Assembly (NCBI GenBank): GCA_001819295.1
Contig: MHMD01000004.1
Span: 875 to 11,138 of the forward strand
Direction: 5' to 3'
Length of the DNA stretch: 10,264 nt
Origin: Candidatus Nealsonbacteria bacterium RIFCSPHIGHO2_02_FULL_43_13
GTDB taxonomy: Bacteria > Patescibacteriota > Minisyncoccia > Minisyncoccales > MHMH01
Shown here: positions 1-6,065 of the stretch, piece after piece
Layout of the letters: the number at the start of each line of letters is the position of its first letter
Position numbering within the stretch: position 1 is the first letter of the stretch
Program-made: the position numbers and the translations under genes
The notes under the pieces: model-generated
Databases searched by the model: none
The model's input: only the letters and a program-made list of their open reading frames with translations
What the model was told of the DNA's origin: nothing

Positions 1-1
1 T

Positions 2-526
2 TTACTGGCGCGAGAAGCACAATTCGGTAACCAACTCGATAGCACTATGAAGAAGTCGAAGATGTTCAACCATATTTTCGGTTCGGTAGACGGCATCGGG
101 CCAAAGCTTGCGGCGAGATTCATTGCAGCTATTGAAAGAATTGAACGATTCGAAAGACCGGAAGACCTCTCGAATTATGCCGGAATGCTGCCGCGTGGGG
201 TAGAGGGGAAAATGCCCTCGAGAAGAAACTCCAAAGGCGCAACGCTTTCCCGCGACCCTGGCTTGAACACAGCGTGTTTTCTTTTTCAGGAACAAATGTT
301 CAGATACGGCAGGAATACTGAACTTGGACAAATGCTGATTAAGCAGGTGCAGCGTAATTGCCCTTACGCAAAGGAGGAAAGAAGAAAGGATGCGGAACTC
401 CGGAAGAAGTATTCGGGTGCCGTAAAAGAGGCGCGCATCGCGGTTACCCGCTATCTTCTGGAAAAAATCATCTGGCCCAGATGGAACGAATACATGGCGA
501 TGAAAACCGCATCAGCGCATCAATAG
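2..526 (+). CDS. IS110-family transposase, C-terminal part (5' end outside window)
   Basis: This is the C-terminal half of an IS110/IS1111-type transposase. The frame is open from base 2, so the ATG at 47 is internal and the N-terminal DEDD (RuvC-like) catalytic domain lies before the window. The visible part fits the Transposase_20 domain: a helix-hairpin-helix-like GIGPKLAARF, then RFERPEDLSNYAGMLP, which matches the family's rF-s--L--YaGl-P signature, then a basic segment and a helical tail ending in a Trp/Arg-rich stretch. In most family members a Ser-Gly follows the YAGL-P motif and carries the serine used for strand exchange; here the aligned position reads Glu-Gly, with serines a few residues later (MPSRRNS). 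The family cuts and joins DNA guided by a structured non-coding RNA from the element's ends. Whether the gene is intact cannot be judged. Family call is confident; activity is not. Confidence 0.8.
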   Translation, partial: LLAREAQFGNQLDSTMKKSKMFNHIFGSVDGIGPKLAARFIAAIERIERFERPEDLSNYAGMLPRGVEGKMPSRRNSKGATLSRDPGLNTACFLFQEQMFRYGRNTELGQMLIKQVQRNCPYAKEERRKDAELRKKYSGAVKEARIAVTRYLLEKIIWPRWNEYMAMKTASAHQ

Positions 527-530
527 ATTT

Positions 531-667
531 CTAGAGCCCCTAATATATTGAGGGGTTAACGGACGAGGACTTTAAACGGAGGTGCTCTTTATGAGCTTTT
601 CATAGCATTGTCCTCGTCCCTCTCTCAATGATCATTCAAGGTGATTATTGAGAGGGAACTTTTTTTT
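531..667 (+). ncRNA. candidate structured RNA downstream of IS110 transposase
   Basis: Directly after the transposase stop come three consecutive hairpins. The first is CCCCT/AGGGG (537-541 with 551-555). The second is a perfect 10-bp stem GGACGAGGAC/GTCCTCGTCC (561-570 with 610-619) enclosing a 39-base loop, which itself folds: 583-586 with 604-607, a 4-base bulge, 591-594 with 600-603, and a large asymmetric internal loop at 571-582. The third is the terminator at 622-667. Known biology: IS110-family elements encode a bridge RNA in a non-coding end, and in the IS1111 subgroup it lies 3' of the transposase gene. The position and the internal-loop architecture fit that role, but I cannot identify target- or donor-binding loops because neither element boundary is known. 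It could equally be an ordinary 3' UTR. Confidence 0.35.
622..667 (+). terminator. strong intrinsic terminator
   Basis: A 13-bp stem (622-634 with 642-654, one G-T wobble) with a 7-base loop is followed, after GGAAC, by eight consecutive T residues (660-667). This is the clearest rho-independent terminator in the window. It would end transcripts from the transposase gene and separates them from the promoter just downstream. Confidence 0.85.
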
Positions 668-682
668 GGGGGGGTAAAGCTC

Positions 683-711
683 TTGACAGATTTAATTTCG
701 TATGCTATAAT
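683..711 (+). promoter_or_regulatory. perfect sigma70 consensus promoter
   Basis: TTGACA at 683-688 and TATAAT at 706-711 are separated by exactly 17 bases. Both hexamers and the spacing are full consensus. The expected start, about 718, gives a leader of about 22 bases ahead of the small ORF at 740. It lies immediately after the terminator at 622-667, so it forms an independent transcription unit. Confidence 0.85.
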
Positions 712-726
712 ACAACATACAGAAAG

Positions 727-734
727 AAGGAGGT
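727..734 (+). promoter_or_regulatory. perfect Shine-Dalgarno for the small ORF
   Basis: AAGGAGGT is complementary over all eight bases to the usual 16S rRNA tail and lies 5 bases before the ATG at 740. It decides the start of the 23-codon ORF. It stands out because the ribosomal protein genes in this window have no recognisable Shine-Dalgarno sequence. Confidence 0.8.
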
Positions 735-739
735 TGATA

Positions 740-811
740 ATGCCATATTATGTCGTCAACTGCATCGTCTTCAAAAGGAAGGAAGACGCCATCGCCTACA
801 AGGCAAAGTAG
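740..811 (+). CDS. small ORF, 23 residues, unknown function
   Basis: ATG at 740, TAG at 809-811. The peptide starts MPYYVVNCIVF and ends KRKEDAIAYKAK: a hydrophobic first half with one Cys, then a charged Lys/Glu-rich half with three Ala in the last seven residues. I do not recognise it. Support for expression is unusually strong for so small a frame: a perfect consensus promoter at 683-711 and a perfect Shine-Dalgarno at optimal spacing. A hairpin at 821-843, whose 5' arm repeats the Shine-Dalgarno and the next two bases, follows the stop. Possible roles are a leader peptide for regulation of downstream sequence (alaS begins 323 bases later), a microprotein or toxin-like peptide, or a decayed remnant that kept its expression signals. 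The sequence does not decide between these. Confidence 0.55.
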   Translation: MPYYVVNCIVFKRKEDAIAYKAK

Positions 812-820
812 CGCCGGGAA

Positions 821-843
821 AGGAGGTTGCCTCGCAACCTCCT
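821..843 (+). promoter_or_regulatory. hairpin carrying a sequestered Shine-Dalgarno copy
   Basis: Perfect 10-bp stem AGGAGGTTGC/GCAACCTCCT with a CTC triloop, 10 bases after the small ORF's stop. Bases 820-829 repeat AAGGAGGTTG, the ribosome-binding stretch at 727-736. The 3' arm can therefore pair either locally or with the upstream ribosome-binding site. There is no T-run after it, so it is not a standard terminator. Confidence 0.55.
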
Positions 844-1083
844 CCTTCCAGAGATTCTAAAAAATTGGAATTTGCGGAAGGAAGAAAGTTCTTTTTAACA
901 TCTTCATCGCGGCGAAGTGGTTACAATGAAAATATATTCTTATATATCGATTAGACATTCGTGTTGATCAAATAGATTGTAGCCAGCTCGGCGCGATGGC
1001 AATCCCGACCACAAGAGCAACCGGGACTGCGGAACCCGATGTATTGCGAAGACGGTGAGTCGGAAATCTCCGCCAGCACAAGT
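844..1083 (+). other. non-coding stretch before alaS, possibly a structured RNA or leader
   Basis: No convincing ORF on either strand. The first ~110 bases are AT-rich with no clear promoter. From about 980 the sequence is GC-richer and can form short stems: GCCA/TGGC (982-985 with 997-1000), TCCCG/CGGGA (1003-1007 with 1022-1026) with an alternative CGGG/CCCG (1022-1025 with 1035-1038), and GGTGAG with 1068-1074. The mutually exclusive pairing of 1022-1026 and the terminator that follows are what an attenuated leader or a small RNA gene would show. No tRNA, T-box, SRP, tmRNA or known riboswitch signature was recognised. Confidence 0.35.
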
Positions 1084-1119
1084 AAAAGCCCGTGCTTTTC
1101 AAAAAGCCGGGCTTTTGTT
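1084..1119 (+). terminator. intrinsic terminator upstream of alaS
   Basis: AAAAGCCCG at 1084-1092 pairs with CGGGCTTTT at 1108-1116. The loop folds further (1094-1098 with 1103-1107), giving a long hairpin with one bulged T, followed by GTTATT. The A-tract and T-tract on opposite arms mean it could terminate in both directions. It ends 18 bases before the alaS start, so it either isolates alaS or attenuates it. Confidence 0.7.
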
Positions 1120-1134
1120 ATTATCTAACTAGTT

Positions 1135-2814
1135 ATGACTTCGCAGCAATTAAGAAGCGAATTTTTGAATTTTTTTGAAAAAAAAGGGCATAAAATAGTG
1201 CCCTCGTTTTCGCTCTTGCCGACTGACCCGTCGGTGCTTTTTACGACCGCCGGCATGCAGCAGTTCAAGGAATATTTTTTAGGCAAAAAATCGCCTTACG
1301 GCGATAAGGTGGCTTCTTGCCAGAAATGCTTCAGAACTTCCGATATTGAAGAAGTGGGGGACGACGCTCATTTAACGTTTCTGGAAATGCTGGGCAATTT
1401 CAGCTTCGGTGGTTATTTCAAGGAAGAAGCGATAAAATTCGCCTACGAATTTTTAATTAACAATTTACAATTACCAATTTCCCAATTAACCGTGACGGTT
1501 TTCGGCGGAGATAACGAAGTTCCACGCGATGAGGAATCGGTGAAGATCTGGGAGAAACTTGGTTTTTCCGAGAAAAACGGCAATTTGCGTTTCTGCGGCC
1601 GGGCTGATAATTTTTGGGGTCCGACCGGCGAAGAGGGCCCTTGTGGCCCCACCACCGAAATCCATATCCGCGGTATCGAAGTTTGGAACCTGGTTTTTAA
1701 CGAATATTTTCAGGATAAAAATAAAAAACTCACTCCCTTAAAACAAAAAGGCGTTGATACTGGCATGGGGCTCGAAAGATTGGCTATGACAGCTCAGGAT
1801 AAGTCATCGGTTTTTGAAATCGACTTGTTCACGCCGTTGACTGGCATGATTAACAATCAGGACGAAAAAGCCAAAAGGATTATTGCTGATCATATTAAAG
1901 GCGCGGTTTTTTTGATTTCCGAAGGCATTTTGCCGTCTAACGTTGAACAAGGCTATGTTTTGAGAAGAATTTTGAGGCGAGCGATACAATACGGAAAATC
2001 AGTTGATTTGACTTCTTTGGCTAGAAAAGTGGTCGAAATCTATGAAGATATTTATCCCGAATTAAAATCGCGAGAAACCGATATTTTATCGGTGATTGAA
2101 AAAGAAAAAGAAAAATTCGGAGAAGCTTTAAAAATCGGAATTAATACAACCGCTTCGGAAATCGCTAAGGGAGATCTCGACGGAGAAACAGCTTTCCGTT
2201 TATATCAAAGTCATGGCTTTCCTTTAGAGCTTATCAAGGAGGAAGCAAAAAAAGCGGGGAGGGTGGTAGATGAGGAAGGTTTTTACGCCGCTCAAAAAAA
2301 ACACCAAGAAGTTTCTCGGGCAGGGGCGGAAAAGAAATTCAAAGGGGGATTGGCCGACGATGGCGCAGAAGCCGTCAAATATCATACGGCCACTCACTTG
2401 TTGCTGGCCGCTTTACGTGAGGTTTTAGGACCCGAAATTTATCAGAAAGGCAGCAATATTACGGCCGAAAGGTTGAGATTCGATTTTAATTATCCTCAAA
2501 AAATGACCGATGGTCAGATTAAGGAAATCGAGACCCTTGTCAATCAAAAAATCAGAGAAGATCTTTTAGTGGAAATGAAGGAAATGTCCAAGGATAAGGC
2601 TTTAAAAATCGCCAAAGTTTCTTTTGATCCCGAAAAATACGGCGAAGTTGTTAAGGTTTATCAAATTGGCGATTTCAGCATTGAGCTTTGCGGCGGGCCG
2701 CATGTAGGCAGGACTTCCGAATTAGGGGTTTTTAAAATTATTAAAGAAGAATCGTCGAGCGCCGGCATCAGGCGCATCAGAGCCATCTCATTAGGACATG
2801 CGACGTCCAAATAG
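1135..2814 (+). CDS. alaS: alanyl-tRNA synthetase, compact form
   Basis: Charges tRNA-Ala with alanine in the cytoplasm and clears mischarged Ser/Gly. The class II catalytic core is clear: LLPTDPSVLFTTAGMQQF near residue 28, KCFRTSDIEEVG (64-75), the Gly/Pro/Cys-rich segment WGPTGEEGPCGP at 161-172 and motif 3 GMGLERL (210-216). The tRNA-recognition helices follow. The editing domain has both zinc-site motifs, HTATH (H417, H421) and CGGPH (C519, H523). The protein is only 559 residues against about 875 in E. coli: the C-terminal DHHA1/C-Ala domain is absent, and no AESGGQ-type beta-barrel segment lies between core and editing domain. This compact form appears usual in Patescibacteria (recalled, not checked). 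The last residues and the stop fall in an inverted repeat at 2789-2839. No Shine-Dalgarno precedes the ATG. Confidence 0.95.
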   Translation: MTSQQLRSEFLNFFEKKGHKIVPSFSLLPTDPSVLFTTAGMQQFKEYFLGKKSPYGDKVASCQKCFRTSDIEEVGDDAHLTFLEMLGNFSFGGYFKEEAIKFAYEFLINNLQLPISQLTVTVFGGDNEVPRDEESVKIWEKLGFSEKNGNLRFCGRADNFWGPTGEEGPCGPTTEIHIRGIEVWNLVFNEYFQDKNKKLTPLKQKGVDTGMGLERLAMTAQDKSSVFEIDLFTPLTGMINNQDEKAKRIIADHIKGAVFLISEGILPSNVEQGYVLRRILRRAIQYGKSVDLTSLARKVVEIYEDIYPELKSRETDILSVIEKEKEKFGEALKIGINTTASEIAKGDLDGETAFRLYQSHGFPLELIKEEAKKAGRVVDEEGFYAAQKKHQEVSRAGAEKKFKGGLADDGAEAVKYHTATHLLLAALREVLGPEIYQKGSNITAERLRFDFNYPQKMTDGQIKEIETLVNQKIREDLLVEMKEMSKDKALKIAKVSFDPEKYGEVVKVYQIGDFSIELCGGPHVGRTSELGVFKIIKEESSSAGIRRIRAISLGHATSK

Positions 2815-2849
2815 CGTTAGGACGTCGCATGTCCTAATGTGTCCTAATG
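2789..2849. repeat. 51-base inverted-repeat element overlapping the alaS stop
   Basis: Bases 2789-2808 and 2820-2839 are a perfect 20-base inverted repeat with an 11-base loop that contains the alaS stop codon (2812-2814). Each arm is itself a near-palindrome TTAGGAC-7 bases-GTCCTAA, in opposite orientation, so this is a doublet in the style of REP/BIME elements. A further copy of TGTCCTAATG follows at 2840-2849. It supplies the last residues of AlaRS. There is no T-run, so a terminator role is possible but not indicated. Confidence 0.8.
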
Positions 2850-2874
2850 ATGTCTGGATAACGTAATTTAGTAG

Positions 2875-2880
2875 TATAAT
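2875..2880 (+). promoter_or_regulatory. candidate -10 box for the baseplate J-like gene
   Basis: A consensus TATAAT lies 17 bases before the ATG at 2897, which would give a leader of about 10 bases or less. No acceptable -35 hexamer is seen at 16-18 bases upstream. The position just after the repeat at the end of alaS supports a separate transcript. Confidence 0.4.
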
Positions 2881-2896
2881 ATATTAGATTAATCAT

Positions 2897-4153
2897 ATGC
2901 CAAGCAAAAGAGTTTTTGATATTATTCCGCCTAAAGATCGTAAAGAAATTGCGCCTTCGGCCAGGCCGCAAAAAAAGCCGATTTTTTCTGTGAAACCGGC
3001 GTTGCCCAGCAAGCCGGTTGTCAGGATAAACAAGAAAGCGCTTTGGTGGCCGGTTTTGACTATTTTGGCGCTCATTTGTTTAGTTGGCGCCAGCTATTTT
3101 TTAATTAAGCCTAAAGCTGAAATAGCGATTTGGCCCAAGAAAAGTCCGCTGATCGTTAAAACTCAAGTTCTCGTCGGAAAAGACATCGCCGGGGAAACGA
3201 AGACCCAAGAATGTTCTTCTTCTCGGGAATTCACGGCTACGGGCATAAAATCGCTTAGTACCAAAGCTTCGGGGACCATTCGGGTTTATAATGCCTATAC
3301 TACTACGCCACAGACTCTGGTTGCTAATACTCGTTTTGTTTCCGATAACGGGAAACTTTTCAGAACTCCTCAAAAAATAATTATTCCGGGCGCTCATTAC
3401 GAAGGCAGTAAATTAATTCCGGGAGAGTTGGATATAGTGGTGGAAGCCGGGGAAACAGGAGAGGAATATAATATCGGCCCCTCCACTTTTTCTCTCCCCG
3501 CCTTAGCGGGGACATCGCGTTACACCGCTTTTTATGCAAAATCTTCGAGCTCCATGGTTAATGGTTCGAAAAAACAGACCACCCAGGTAACCGAGGGAGA
3601 TTTAGCTTCGGCCCGAGCCTCTTTAGTTGACATTGCTTCGGATAATTGTCGAAAGACATTGCAATCTTTGTTATCGCCGGAAGAATATATTATTAATGAA
3701 GAAGCGCTCCGGTCTGAAATTGTTGAAATAAATCCGTTCGCTAAGACGGGGCAGGAGGTTGATAAATTTACTTTCAATATTAAAGCTAAGGCTACCGCCC
3801 TGGTTTTCAAAAAAAGCGATTTGGAAGATTTTGCTAAAACTTATATTGCAAGTAAGGTGCCTGAAGGGAAGCAATTAGACAACGGCTCCGTCGCCATCAA
3901 TTATTTGCCTAAAGATGTTGATTTGACTAAGGGCAAAATTGTTTTAAGTGTTGATATCTCCGCTGAAATTTATCAAACCATTGATGAAAATAGCATTAAA
4001 GAGGCGGCAAGGTCCCAGCGGCCGGAAGAAGTTACGGTATCTTTGAAGCGCTTTCCGGAGATTGATAAGTTTCAGCTGAGACTGTGGCCTTTTTGGGCGA
4101 ATAAATCTCCTTTTGAGATCGAAGGCATCGCCGTCAAATTAAGGCTTGACTAA
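2897..4153 (+). CDS. membrane-anchored protein with baseplate J-like region
   Basis: A 418-residue protein of unknown role. The N-terminal ~48 residues are Pro/Lys-rich and probably cytoplasmic, one transmembrane helix follows at about 49-70 (LWWPVLTILALICLVGASYF), and the rest is a beta-rich outer part. Residues ~125-220 follow the Baseplate J/gp47 pattern: SGTIRVYN, then NTRFVSDNGKLFRTPQ, then VEAGETGEEYNIGPSTF and an A-FYAKSSSSM segment. Proteins of this build are common in Patescibacteria genomes and are often annotated as baseplate J family; a phage or contractile-injection function has not been shown for them and nothing phage-like surrounds this gene. The ATG is supported by the -10 box 17 bases upstream. 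The stop overlaps the -35 box of the next operon. Confidence 0.7.
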   Translation: MPSKRVFDIIPPKDRKEIAPSARPQKKPIFSVKPALPSKPVVRINKKALWWPVLTILALICLVGASYFLIKPKAEIAIWPKKSPLIVKTQVLVGKDIAGETKTQECSSSREFTATGIKSLSTKASGTIRVYNAYTTTPQTLVANTRFVSDNGKLFRTPQKIIIPGAHYEGSKLIPGELDIVVEAGETGEEYNIGPSTFSLPALAGTSRYTAFYAKSSSSMVNGSKKQTTQVTEGDLASARASLVDIASDNCRKTLQSLLSPEEYIINEEALRSEIVEINPFAKTGQEVDKFTFNIKAKATALVFKKSDLEDFAKTYIASKVPEGKQLDNGSVAINYLPKDVDLTKGKIVLSVDISAEIYQTIDENSIKEAARSQRPEEVTVSLKRFPEIDKFQLRLWPFWANKSPFEIEGIAVKLRLD

Positions 4154-4174
4154 TTAAATAGGGTTTGATATCAT
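4146..4174 (+). promoter_or_regulatory. promoter of the infA-rpsI operon
   Basis: TTGACT (4146-4151), a 17-base spacer, then TATCAT (4169-4174) with an extended -10 TG at 4166-4167. The predicted start near 4181 leaves about an 18-base leader to the infA ATG at 4199. The -35 box overlaps the stop of the preceding gene. It is the only good promoter found ahead of the nine-gene cluster. Confidence 0.65.
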
Positions 4175-4198
4175 ACATAATTGTCTCGTTAGTTTATC

Positions 4199-4417
4199 AT
4201 GGCAAATAAAAATATCATCAGAAAAAGCGGTACTATTCTAGAGACGCTTCCCAGCACCCATTTTAAGGTGAAGCTCGACGAGGGTAAAGAAATTATGGCG
4301 CATTTGGCCGGCAAATTACGGATGTTCCGTATTAAAATATTGCCGGGGGATAGGGTCCAGGTGGAGCTGAGCCCTTATGACGAAACAAAAGGCAGAATAG
4401 TCTACCGCGGGAGATGA
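4199..4417 (+). CDS. infA: translation initiation factor IF-1
   Basis: Binds the A site of the 30S subunit during initiation together with IF-2 and IF-3. The 72 residues are the full usual length and form one S1-like OB fold: [19 protein letters not shown], then [30 protein letters not shown], then the conserved end KGRIVYRGR. It opens the ribosomal operon, as it does in many bacteria beside rpmJ and rpsM. No Shine-Dalgarno is visible before the ATG, consistent with a short-leader transcript. rpmJ follows after 7 bases. Confidence 0.97.
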   Translation: MANKNIIRKSGTILETLPSTHFKVKLDEGKEIMAHLAGKLRMFRIKILPGDRVQVELSPYDETKGRIVYRGR

Positions 4418-4424
4418 CAAATCA

Positions 4425-4538
4425 ATGAAAGTAAGACCATCGATCAAAACAATTTGCAATCATTGCAAAATAGTTCGACGCCAGGGAAAATTATACGTCA
4501 TTTGCAAAAACCCCAAACATAAACAACGTCAGGGTTAA
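4425..4538 (+). CDS. rpmJ: 50S ribosomal protein L36
   Basis: A 37-residue protein of the large subunit. It starts [14 protein letters not shown], which is the L36 signature. The zinc-binding form is present: Cys11, Cys14, Cys27 and His32 (CNHC then CKNPKH). The end KHKQRQG matches the family. It sits in its standard place between infA and rpsM, 7 bases after infA and 10 before rpsM. Length is normal. Confidence 0.95.
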   Translation: MKVRPSIKTICNHCKIVRRQGKLYVICKNPKHKQRQG

Positions 4539-4548
4539 CTTTTTTATT

Positions 4549-4938
4549 ATGCCACGCATCGCGGGAATTAATATTCCGGAACAAAAACAAATCTTAATCG
4601 CTTTGACCTATATTTACGGGATAGGCCGTCCTTTGAGCGGCAAGATTTTAACTCAAGTAAAAATCAAGCCCGAAACAAGGGCTTCGGCTTTAACAGCCGC
4701 GGAAGTCGGCAAGCTGAAGGATTTGATTGAAAAGAATTACAAAATCGAAGGAGAATTAAGACGCGAGCAGATGGTAGGGATAAAAAGACTAAAAGATATC
4801 GGTTGCTGGCGGGGAATTCGCCACATTAAGGGGTTGCCGGTAAGGGGACAACAGACCAGGACCAATACGAGAACGGTTCGGCATAACGTCAGAAAAACCG
4901 TCGGTTCCGGTCGCAAGCCGGCAGCCGAGCCGACATAA
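4549..4938 (+). CDS. rpsM: 30S ribosomal protein S13
   Basis: Protein of the head of the small subunit, contacting tRNA and forming inter-subunit bridges. The 129 residues begin MPRIAGINIPEQKQI, the canonical start, followed by the helix-turn region YIYGIGRPLSGKIL and the basic end RGQQTRTNTRTVR that reaches the decoding site. Length is normal. First of the S13-S11-S4-alpha-L17 series, in the conserved order; rpsK starts 4 bases after the stop. Confidence 0.97.
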   Translation: MPRIAGINIPEQKQILIALTYIYGIGRPLSGKILTQVKIKPETRASALTAAEVGKLKDLIEKNYKIEGELRREQMVGIKRLKDIGCWRGIRHIKGLPVRGQQTRTNTRTVRHNVRKTVGSGRKPAAEPT

Positions 4939-4942
4939 ATCC

Positions 4943-5401
4943 ATGGGAAAAAAACACGTTATTCAAAAAACTGAAAAAGAATTGATTCAAGAGAACGAGA
5001 AGATGGAAGCTAGGGCCCAAAAAGAAGCGCCGCAAACAGCCCCCCTTTCGGGTCAAATTAAAGAGGGGAGAGTTTATATTGCTTCTTCTTACAACAATAC
5101 GGTCCTCACCCTGACCGATGCCAAAGGAAACGTTTTGGCTTGGTCGTCAGCCGGATCCATCGGCTTTAAAGGAACCAAGAAATCTACTCCTTTTGCCGCT
5201 TCTAAGATAGCCGAAGGATTGACGCAAACTATCAAAAAAATCGGAATCCAGAAGATTAGCGTTTTTGTTAAAGGCGTCGGTTCTGGCAGAGAGTCGGCTA
5301 TCAGATCTTTAGCCGGACGAGGTTTTGAGATCACCTCTATCGCTGACGTCACTCCGATTCCTCACAACGGTTGCCGACCGCCCAAAGCCCGCAGAGTTTA
5401 A
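4943..5401 (+). CDS. rpsK: 30S ribosomal protein S11
   Basis: Platform protein of the small subunit. The conserved body starts near residue 40 with GRVYIASSYNNTVLTLTDAKG and includes KKSTPFAASKIAEG, VFVKGVGSGRESAIRSL and the invariant end PHNGCRPPKARRV. The N-terminus has a charged Lys/Glu-rich extension of about 35 residues beyond the usual length (152 against about 130); the ATG at 4943 is the first in frame, lying just after the rpsM stop. Packed in the operon: 4 bases from rpsM, 4 to rpsD. Confidence 0.97.
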   Translation: MGKKHVIQKTEKELIQENEKMEARAQKEAPQTAPLSGQIKEGRVYIASSYNNTVLTLTDAKGNVLAWSSAGSIGFKGTKKSTPFAASKIAEGLTQTIKKIGIQKISVFVKGVGSGRESAIRSLAGRGFEITSIADVTPIPHNGCRPPKARRV

Positions 5402-5405
5402 AATT

Positions 5406-6035
5406 ATGCAAACCAATACCTGTAAAATTTGTCGCCGAATGGGTACGAAGCTTTTTTTGAAAGGCGAACGATGTTCTTCGCCTAAATGCGCCGTGATTAG
5501 GAAGCCTTATCCGCCCGGACCTAAAAGAAAGGGGCGATTTAAACAATTGTCAGAATACGGCAAGGAATTGCAAGAGAAGCAAAAACTCAAAAATTGGTAT
5601 AATTTAAGAGAGCGGCAATTTGCGAAATATGTTAAAGATATTTTAAAGAGAAGAAGCAAGGTTGAAGACGCTTCAGGTACTTTGATTCAGAAATTAGAAT
5701 ATCGTTTTGATAATGTTATTTTTCGTTTGGGTTTTGCCAGTTCCAGGATTCAGGCTCGTCAATTCGTTTCTCACGGCCATTTTTTCATTAACGGCAAGGG
5801 GGTTAATAAACCTTCTTATCAATTGGCGAAGGGGGATAAGGTGACGGTGAATCCGGTTTCGCGGAAAAATAAAAATATCGAAAAAGTGGCTTCAATGCTC
5901 AAAAAATATCAGCCGCCCGCCTGGTTGAAATTAAATCCGGAAAATTTGGAAGCCGAAGTGGTGGGAGTCCCTAATCTTATCGAAGCTGCTCCGCCAGCAG
6001 AAATTTCAACTATTTTCGAATTTTATTCGCGCTAA
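5406..6035 (+). CDS. rpsD: 30S ribosomal protein S4
   Basis: Primary 16S-binding protein that nucleates 30S assembly. 209 residues. The N-terminal zinc form is present with Cys6, Cys9, Cys23 and Cys28 (CKICRRMG and CSSPKC). PYPPGPKRKGRFKQLSEYGKEL follows in parts, and the S4 RNA-binding domain is at about 95-160 (LEYRFDNVIFRLGFASSRIQARQFV, FINGKGVNKPSY, in pieces). I chose the ATG at 5406, 4 bases after rpsK, because the zinc motif begins there; an upstream ATG at 5325 would overlap rpsK by 77 bases and add 27 residues foreign to S4. No Shine-Dalgarno. Confidence 0.96.
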   Translation: MQTNTCKICRRMGTKLFLKGERCSSPKCAVIRKPYPPGPKRKGRFKQLSEYGKELQEKQKLKNWYNLRERQFAKYVKDILKRRSKVEDASGTLIQKLEYRFDNVIFRLGFASSRIQARQFVSHGHFFINGKGVNKPSYQLAKGDKVTVNPVSRKNKNIEKVASMLKKYQPPAWLKLNPENLEAEVVGVPNLIEAAPPAEISTIFEFYSR

Positions 6036-6065
6036 ATTATTTATTATTAACTATTATTTAAAATC

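Noticed and set aside
2..331. Minus-strand frame opposite the transposase, and similar frames opposite alaS, rpsK, rpoA and rplQ
   Set aside because: No recognisable domains, low-complexity or Ser/Phe-rich composition typical of reverse readings, and full overlap with well-supported genes.
592..606. Four-codon ORF after a GGAGGT inside the RNA-like block
   Set aside because: ATG-AGC-TTT-TCA-TAG is too short to support and lies within the predicted stem-loop; likely chance.
980..1080. Cobalamin riboswitch-like words (GGCAATCCCG, GAGTCGGAAATCTCCGCC)
   Set aside because: The B12 box and the CCGC-ACTG core are not in the right order or spacing, the downstream gene is alaS, and no cobalamin-related gene is present.
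960..1116. tRNA, T-box leader or SRP RNA
   Set aside because: No TTCGAATC-type T-loop, no T-box core sequence near the terminator, and no GGAAGGAAGCA-type SRP apical motif.
2897..4153. Prophage or contractile injection system
   Set aside because: Only one gene has a baseplate J-like region, it has a transmembrane anchor, and its neighbours are housekeeping genes.
5325..5405. Upstream start for rpsD
   Set aside because: It would overlap rpsK by 77 bases and add residues with no S4 similarity; the zinc motif begins right after the ATG at 5406.
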